Source: Gnetum montanum (Eukaryota > Streptophyta > Gnetopsida > Gnetales > Gnetaceae). From it: a DNA stretch of 64,000 bases. The position numbers and the translations under genes are program-made. The stretch is from NCBI GenBank assembly GCA_015680685.1, contig MNCI01034666.1:269165-333164 (forward strand). Direction: 5' to 3'. The notes beneath the pieces were generated by a model. It ran no database searches and was not told where the DNA came from. It saw only the letters and a list, made by a program, of their open reading frames with translations. Below are positions 58,021 to 64,000 of this stretch, in pieces. Each line of letters starts with the position of its first letter. Within the stretch, counting starts at the first letter, position 1.

Positions 58021-58669
58021 NNNNNNNNNNNNNNNNNNNNNNNNNNNNNNNNNNNNNNNNNNNNNNNNNNNNNNNNNNNNNNNNNNNNNNNNNNNNNNNN
58101 NNNNNNNNNNNNNNNNNNNNNNNNNNNNNNNNNNNNNNNNNNNNNNNNNNNNNNNNNNNNNNNNNNNNNNNNNNNNNNNNNNNNNNNNNNNNNNNNNNNN
58201 NNNNNNNNNNNNNNNNNNNNNNNNNNNNNNNNNNNNNNNNNNNNNNNNNNNNNNNNNNNNNNNNNNNNNNNNNNNNNNNNNNNNNNNNNNNNNNNNNNNN
58301 NNNNNNNNNNNNNNNNNNNNNNNNNNNNNNNNNNNNNNNNNNNNNNNNNNNNNNNNNNNNNNNNNNNNNNNNNNNNNNNNNNNNNNNNNNNNNNNNNNNN
58401 NNNNNNNNNNNNNNNNNNNNNNNNNNNNNNNNNNNNNNNNNNNNNNNNNNNNNNNNNNNNNNNNNNNNNNNNNNNNNNNNNNNNNNNNNNNNNNNNNNNN
58501 NNNNNNNNNNNNNNNNNNNNNNNNNNNNNNNNNNNNNNNNNNNNNNNNNNNNNNNNNNNNNNNNNNNNNNNNNNNNNNNNNNNNNNNNNNNNNNNNNNNN
58601 NNNNNNNNNNNNNNNNNNNNNNNNNNNNNNNNNNNNNNNNNNNNNNNNNNNNNNNNNNNNNNNNNNNNN
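58021..58669. other. Assembly gap (N)
   Basis: 649 undetermined bases within C2. If C2 were a full element with two LTRs, the inner ends could be hidden here. Confidence 1.
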
Positions 58670-59428
58670 AGAGCCCAAGTGCTAACTAGTAGCCTTCGAA
58701 ATGTGATGTATGAGACCCCAAGTGTGATGTGAGAAGTGATGATGATGATTGTCCCCCTTGACCCCTAAAGCCTTTTTATAGGGTTCAAAGGTAGGTAGGG
58801 AAGTTACAAAATATCTTGGGTGGTTTTAACCACCATAGAGACAAAAAAGCTACAATGGACAAGTGTCCTATTCCATGGCCAAGTGTCTTCATTCAGTTGC
58901 CAAGTGTCTTCATGTAGTTGCCAAGTGTTCACCATGGAGAGAAACAAGTTGCAGTTGACACGTGTCCCATTTAGTTGACAAGTGGCCATTGTGGAGATAA
59001 AGAGGTTGTAGATGACAAGTGGCCTTTGTAGTATTAAAATTAGTTACAAATATCCTAGTTGTAACTACCCTAGGAAGTTATGACTTTTATAAGAAGTCAT
59101 TATCACTATAAAAATATAAAAGTCACTTGTTATATATATAATAGAGTTATTAGGATCTATTGGGGAGTTATATAGTTTACCCTTAACTTGATGCTTACAT
59201 CGTCTTGAATCTTTCTTGACCCACGATATTCCAGATTTGAAATTTTATCGTCTTCCCATCCAACTCAAAAGTCTTAATTTTAAAAAACGACACCGATGAT
59301 ACTAACGTAACTCTCCACATATGAATCCTCTATGAATCACAGCAGAATGCATGAATTTCCAGCGGCGGAGTCTGAAGCTGAGTCTGCATCGTGATTGGTG
59401 CCGCTGCTCTGCATCTTCCATGTCCTCC

Positions 59429-59635
59429 ACCATGGCTGAGCTCGGCTGGGTATCTGATGGTTTCGAAGGACCTGCCCGTGCGTGATTTCACATCAAATGT
59501 GCCCGTGCTATACCATAGAATGCGAATCATGATTGGAGTACAGTTTGTCTCGGCGATGAGAGCATGCAACCTCCTGCGCGCCTTATCAACGGTGATCTTG
59601 TACTCGGCAGAAACCTGAGGATAAACCTTGCAGAG
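59429..59635 (-). pseudogene. Captured ascorbate peroxidase fragment
   Basis: A 69-codon minus-strand frame matches the N-terminus of plant cytosolic-type ascorbate peroxidase (class I haem peroxidase, which reduces hydrogen peroxide with ascorbate). It contains CKVYPQVSAEYK, KARRRLHALIAETNC, PIMIRILWYSTGTFDVKS and RYPAELSHG. In the family the last-but-one block carries the distal Arg-Trp-His triad. Here Arg and Trp are present, but the catalytic His is Tyr (TGG TAT), so it could not work even if expressed. Homology stops abruptly after HG at 59429, and the N-terminal edge at 59635 may be an exon or capture boundary. GC content is clearly higher than in the surroundings. Confidence 0.8.
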
Positions 59636-59639
59636 TTAT

Positions 59640-60736
59640 TCCTCCAAATGCAGACTACCGCAGTTTTGAAACTGCCCAGATTTGAGTTCATTTGTTCTTG
59701 GCTGAGGGTTTTTCTGTTCTTATTTTTACGCAGATTAGGGACTGGTCCGTGGCAGAGAAGTGACGACGGCTGAACAGGTGTGACACCGATGCAAGAGGAG
59801 GATCACCGTCGGTTAAGAATGATCCATGCTATGGGTCTATCTGAAAAAAAAGTTGGCATCCTACATATTTCTTGTCAAAACCCTCATGGCACCGTAGGCT
59901 GGATTTCCAGGCCGATTCTACGATTTCTTGCGTGATTCTGCATCATTGCTGCCTGCAAGGGTTTGAGCGAGTAGTGAAAAAATGAAGGGGATGGTAGAGA
60001 TGACGAAGGGAGTCACGAGAGTGACTGAGGTAGGACGGGAGCAGTTTCTGTTTTCAATTGGCACTGTTTCCGCCATTGTTGAATCTTTCATCTCTGTAAC
60101 TGCATCATATATTGCCAAAATTCCACGCACAGCTTCGGCTATGCCCAAGAGCAAAACACCAAGGCCAGTCTAGTCTGGAATGCAATAAGATGCTAAATTT
60201 TCTGAGAAATATGAACCCACATCACCTCTACTTTCAAAATCCGCGTCTGTTCCTACAACAGCTGGTGCTGATACTGGTGACACCGTGGGTGCTCGTGGAT
60301 TGACAACTTTGGAAGAAAATGCCCTTGCTCATGACCAGTTATGTAAAAGCTGAGGTTATAGATTTTCTTGTTTGTGAGGTGAGGGGAAATGGAGGGATCG
60401 CAACTGCCCAGAAATTTAATTGACAAATGTAGAGACTAGTTAGTGACGAGTGAGTAGAGACTACTGAGGCTGCCAGCGATAGTCAAAACTGGACAAAACT
60501 CTGTGGATTTCCAGAAAATGGTATTGTTTATCCATAACCAGAAGATTTTCATGAACTCTAACCAATTGATCATTTATCTTAAACAAAACTGTATTTGCTA
60601 GTGAATCAATTAGAGAAAAACCTTTCAAACTACCAACCCAACACCTCTGAAAAGTCTTCATCCAATGAAATATTGGCAATGTTTAAATCAGGGTGAACTT
60701 TAGTTATATGATTAGCTCCACAACCTCACAAAGCCT
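59640..60736 (-). other. C2 cargo of unknown origin
   Basis: A GC-richer stretch to about 60300 and then an AT-richer one. Minus-strand frames at 60154-59918 and 60679-60461 have plausible protein composition (the latter with GFSLIDSLANTVLFKIND), but I do not recognise them. They may be promoter, untranslated region or introns of the captured peroxidase gene, or a second captured gene. Confidence 0.4.
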
Positions 60737-60771
60737 GCTCCATTAAATGGCCAAAATGTGCCAACAGTAAG

Positions 60772-61264
60772 ATATGCCAACCTTTCCATGTTAACAGCAG
60801 GGTGCCCAAGGTCAGAGCTCGAGTAGTAGGTAGCAACCACCCACATCAAATACGAAGCAAAATTTGCAGAATGCAAGAAGATGTTAGAAAAACTGGATGT
60901 TGCAAATTCTGAACTTGAGGTGGTAAAAGCCAGCTACTAGGGATAGAAGGATGTCACAACTAACTTGGCTTGATGACTAATAGACCTTCATGAATACAAG
61001 AACAAAGCCAGAGCCTATGAGGAGGAACGACGGGTGTTCGCAGCTTGGTATGTCAAGGCCAACCAAATGTTCCTGCAACTGCCCTGTCTGTGGGAGGTGC
61101 CAACTCCGTCAAACATTGAAACATTAGCATGGATGACACAAGACCCTTGGACTGAAGAGGAGAAGCTCCAGGCCATACTTCAATGTCATTAAGCCTCAAA
61201 ACCTGGAGCATAAGACAAAGGGAAGGCACCAATGGAGGAGCCACCGCCACCAGGAACTACATGA
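60772..61264 (+). pseudogene. Copy B ORF2, 3' part
   Basis: It continues ORF2 after the C2 insertion: the end of the coiled coil, a conserved segment with YVKANQMFLQLPC (about 61050-61085), and the C-terminus MEEPPPPG with TGA at 61262-61264. The two parts together would make about 900 codons. Confidence 0.75.
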
Positions 61265-61416
61265 GTTCCAAATTTTTGTAGTTGTCACATATTCTATGTG
61301 TTGTGTCTTTATTTTTTTTCTTCCCACACTATAGCATCATTCCATTTTTCCATCTAATAATCCCATACCTATCCATTGTGTAATCACTGTAACTCGAGGA
61401 TGAGTTTTCATTCAGT

Positions 61417-61426
61417 TGTGGGGGTA
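61417..61426 (+). other. Polypurine tract of copy B
   Basis: TTGTGGGGGTA ends at 61426, and the LTR begins TGATGGG at 61427. The preceding CTCGAGGATGAG block is shared by all copies. Confidence 0.8.
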
Positions 61427-62190
61427 TGATGGGACACGATATCGCATAGGCCGCAATATCGCATATGCGATATTGCAGTCCACCACCAATTCTATAAATA
61501 AGAGGCAACTCTCCCTTGTTTCACACATTAGAGTTTGACAGTAGCAAAACTCTGGTAGTTTGATCCCTCTAGAGATAGATTATTTTCCCTTGTATGCCCG
61601 CAATGTGGTGAATGTAATTGTACGACATCCTTTATTCGAGTGTGACATACTTGGACATGCACATGACCGGAAATAAAGATCGAGATTACTTCATCATTGC
61701 AGCATTCACTTTGTTTATTTATTTATTTAATTATTATTTACTACTTTCCTAGTTAATCTCTCTCACCCTTAAACTCCTATTAAAACACGGAATGATTACG
61801 ACTTGATTACGAGCATTTAAGTGTGACTACTTGGTAACCCAGTGGTGTACCTAGGATCTGCGCTTGGTAATCCTAGTGGTAGTTTTGCACAAAGTCCAAG
61901 ATGTGTACGGATAATCAAGGAACGAATGCTCATCGCACTTAGGCTAGATTAGATTCTCTTACCCTTTCTCTCTTAGCTTAGATAATATTACTTTCTATTG
62001 CCTTCAGGAGTAGCATTAGATTAGGAAAATCCATCATACACCTCACTTTGGACTAAACCATACATGACAAATATAATACTAGTCTAGGTGGGAAGACAGT
62101 GAACTATGACCTAAGGATAACTGTCTAGGTGCCACAACTAGTCCGTTTGCAGAGTTTGACCGAATCGTGCGTGAGAACGCTCGAATTCCT
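61427..62190 (+). repeat. 3' LTR of copy B, 3' end lost
   Basis: The U3 start carries CpG-containing palindromes (61433-61477), followed by TATAAATA at 61493-61500. It matches the LTRs of copy A in reverse up to about 62190; the last ~40 bp, including the terminal CACTCATCA, are replaced by ycf2 sequence. Confidence 0.85.
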
Positions 62191-63232
62191 ATGACCTCAT
62201 TGACAAGTCTTGCTAGGTCTAATGCCATGTAACCTACAGTTCTAGATCCAAAATCATTGAGATAGAACAACTCTTTTTTCAAGTCAAAATCCTTCCTATG
62301 TAAAAGAATGGAAAATTCATTTTCTCGTTGGGGGATAAGAAGCATTTGAATATTGATGAATTCACCAAATTGATTTGGAGTCATTAGATTTGGATCCACT
62401 TTTCTAGGAATATGAGTCAAAGCAATAAAAATAATATTTCTTCTACTAATAAAAATGTTCTCATTACAACTATTCATATGGTCCAATAAGTGATGAAGCA
62501 ACATCTTCTTCTTGATGAAGATCTCCCTCTTTATGGTAGAAGTGTAATTATTCCATTTCAATTCATAAATACTTGGGATCCATATTAAGCAAGCAAACAT
62601 GATTTCTACCATTATCAAAGTTCGATGGATTTGGGAGAAAGTTTTACAACTAGTAAAGAACCATTCTAGATTGATTTTTATCAAAGGAACATAAGAGTCT
62701 GTTACTAGACTTTGGACCAAATAGAATTGATCACTTTCCTTAGGACTTATCAATAAAATCCCTTTGGAAAGGGATGGCCCTAAGTAGAAAGGAGTTTTTC
62801 TAGCTTTCAAATTTATTTTTTTATTAGACTTGGCAATCTTTTGATAAAAAGCAAAGAAGACCCATTTTTTTGCTAAACAAAATGGATTGAACGTATAATT
62901 CACTAGATCTTTTTGAAAAATGTCAACTAAATATAGTAAATACAAAAGCCCTGGCTCTTTAGTGGCTTGATAACCTTTAAATGTCTATAAGTCAATTTCG
63001 ATTCAATTTGGGAGTGCTCTTTTTCTGTTCTTAAAAGCAGAAGTAGATCAAATGTAACAACGTTGTCCCTAGATACGTTGTTCGGCACCCCAAGATTTTC
63101 CCAAGCAGATTCTGAATTGGACAAAACTCAAGAGGAATACGCCTTAGCAATCAACAATCCTAAAACACATGCCAACAAAAAATGTGTTAGTGTTAGCATG
63201 TCTTCTGAGTGGTGTTTCATATTCAATATTCG
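62191..63232 (-). pseudogene. ycf2: Nuclear copy of plastid ycf2 (fragment)
   Basis: On the minus strand from 63232 the sequence follows ycf2 colinearly, with an in-frame stop near 63130 and a frameshift near 62945. Blocks include ESKLTYRHLKVIKPL, LLYLVDIFQKDLVNY, SLVTDSYVPLI, LIWIPSIYEL, THIPRKVDPNLM and a DLARLVNEV block, where homology ends at 62191. This is the AAA-like central region of Ycf2, a subunit of the plastid inner-envelope import motor (family knowledge). The Walker A position reads ISPKESDQFYL instead of a GxxxxGKS/GRS loop, and the stretch between SYVPLI and LIWIP is much shorter than in flowering plants. Sequence is AT-rich and diverged from angiosperm ycf2. Confidence 0.85.
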
Positions 63233-63615
63233 TGATACACTAACAAGCTAGATAGCACTCCCTTGCTCCACTCATGTGGACACCACAAGGACTACCAGCT
63301 GAACCCTCCAGATTCATCACTACGTGCTGGTAGTTGGTGTCATGCTCCAAGGAGCGCATGCAATATCCCATAGCATGTCCCATGACACACCCAGTAAAAA
63401 CACCCCAATGCAGAGTTGAACTACACAACCCTCCCAGGCAAGGTCCTACCGAGTGGGGTAATGAGGTAGGTTGTAGCCTTCTCTTACTAATGCATGGAAC
63501 TACCATGCCAGTATGGTTCCGAACACATAAGGAGCAGAGGACCCCTTATGCCCCCACAACCCCCAAACTGTGGGGAAGGTAGCAGGCCACCACCAACCTT
63601 ACTACCTCTCTCACA
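63233..63615 (-). repeat. 3' LTR of a gypsy-like element, 383 bp
   Basis: On the minus strand the classical junction AAGAGGGGGAGGAT / TGTGAGAG occurs at 63616/63615. The LTR then runs to TGTATCA at 63233, where ycf2 sequence starts. It is clearly GC-richer than the gag-family LTRs. The left limit is inferred from the end of ycf2 homology and a terminal CA. Confidence 0.6.
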
Positions 63616-64000
63616 ATCCTCCCCCTCTTAAAATGAGCAATGACCTCGGAGCATGGCCTGGGTAACCTGCAAGGCTGCTACATCAAAATCAAGGGAGGAT
63701 TCCATCAATTCTGGGGAAGTACACCCATGTTATTCTGAGTCAAATTCGAAGGGATCTTTGGTTTTGGAAGGTCCAACTGCTAAGGCCTAAGGTCACAAAG
63801 CATTTTTGTTGAACTCGACCATCTTCCTAGGATCCAGACTCATCCTAGCATCTGACACCCAAGTCAAGAGCATCACCCCTCAAGACTTGGCCTATCCATG
63901 CTTCCATACCTGGCCTAAAATGCCAGGCTATGGGAGGACATCAAGTGGTCTATCATTGCGACATGATAGAATGCACTGACCTAGGGATACATGAGTTCCA
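63616..64000 (-). mobile_element. 3' end of a gypsy-like retrotransposon running off the window
   Basis: It begins with the polypurine tract AAGAGGGGGAGGA (minus strand, 63618-63630), as in many plant Ty3-gypsy elements. The remaining ~370 bp are probably the C-terminal end of pol and 3' untranslated sequence. No diagnostic domain is visible, so the lineage cannot be named. Confidence 0.55.

Larger units (their letters stand above)
57802..60766 (-). mobile_element. Gene-capturing element C2 inserted in copy B ORF2
   Basis: It starts TGTTGGTGACC and ends GTGCCAACA. The flanks are CTAAG (57797-57801) and GTAAG (60767-60771), a 5-bp target repeat with one mismatch, and ORF2 continues across. 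A minus-strand TATA box (TATAAAAAGG) lies at about 58769-58778, with the ACGTG-type repeats upstream of it. TG...CA ends, 5-bp repeats and one central promoter fit a solo LTR of ~3 kb on the minus strand. A cargo of host gene sequence sits upstream of the promoter. A Pack-type DNA transposon is the alternative. The N gap hides part of it. Confidence 0.65.
51613..62190 (+). mobile_element. Gag-family copy B (plus strand), 5'-truncated and interrupted by C2
   Basis: Sequence homologous to the gag leader of copy A begins at about 51613 without LTR or primer site. Then follow gag (51670-53638), the intergenic hairpin (54646-54700), internal promoter palindromes (55014-55043), ORF2 (55541-57801, resumed 60772-61264), polypurine tract (61417-61426) and a 3' LTR (61427 to about 62190), cut by the ycf2 fragment. 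Again no pol domain is present. B and A belong to the same subfamily and keep the most CpG in their palindromes. Confidence 0.8.

Noticed and set aside
57802-60766. C2 as a Helitron
   Set aside because: Ends are TGTTGG...CCAACA with a 5-bp flanking repeat; there is no 5' TC, 3' CTRR hairpin or A-T insertion site.
61427-62190. LTR of B as a host promoter for a downstream gene
   Set aside because: The sequence downstream is a ycf2 fragment on the opposite strand and another LTR; no host gene follows.
62079-62945. 288-codon frame as a complete functional gene
   Set aside because: It is an internal piece of ycf2 whose last ~40 codons are retroelement LTR sequence, with a frameshift just upstream.

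Overview
This looks like nuclear repeat DNA from a vascular plant with a large, transposon-filled genome. Four things point that way: Ty1-copia and Ty3-gypsy LTR retrotransposons, primer sites matching plant tRNA-Asp and tRNA-Met, a fragment of a plant ascorbate peroxidase gene, and a decayed piece of the plastid gene ycf2. The ycf2 piece looks diverged from the flowering-plant form, so a gymnosperm or other non-angiosperm is plausible but not proven. I see no intact host gene. Almost every base that can be assigned belongs to nested, broken mobile elements. Two runs of N (35090-35860 and 58021-58669) are assembly gaps.

The dominant occupant is one family of long LTR elements without reverse transcriptase, integrase or protease. 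Its layout is LTR, tRNA-Asp primer site, gag, a non-coding region with a conserved hairpin, a second promoter, ORF2, polypurine tract, LTR. ORF2 encodes a domain resembling the plant transposon-associated domain of Athila/Tat-type elements, then a long coiled coil. At least six copies are present: X (2574-3863), the D-G tandem (5032-17642), E (19031-32729, minus strand), A (24551-32570, minus, nested in E), F (34486-41131, minus, nested in a copia element) and B (51613-62190). The LTR promoter carries an array of GATATC-centred palindromes, and in copies A, B, D and G the same kind of array occurs again inside the element, just upstream of ORF2.

Region by region. 1-2573: the end of a gene-capturing element (C1) inside copy X. 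2997-3863: LTR of X. 3864-5031: anonymous AT-rich DNA. 5032-17642: tandem D-G sharing a central LTR. 17643-19030: a copia pol fragment. 19031-32729: E with A inserted in its 5' LTR, flanked by the 5-bp repeat CCAAC. 32730-34223: anonymous DNA. 34224-47628: a degenerate minus-strand copia element whose left LTR is split by F. 47629-48591: anonymous repeats. 48592-51362: two copies of a 1.4-kb direct repeat. 51613-62190: B, interrupted by C2 (57802-60766), which carries the ascorbate peroxidase fragment. 62191-63232: ycf2 fragment. 63233-64000: LTR and 3' end of a minus-strand gypsy-like element running off the window.

No copy seen here could move by itself. The pol-less family would need enzymes from an autonomous partner. 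The parts most likely to be new are the pol-less two-ORF structure, its internal duplicate of the LTR promoter, and the hairpin whose paired bases change together between copies.
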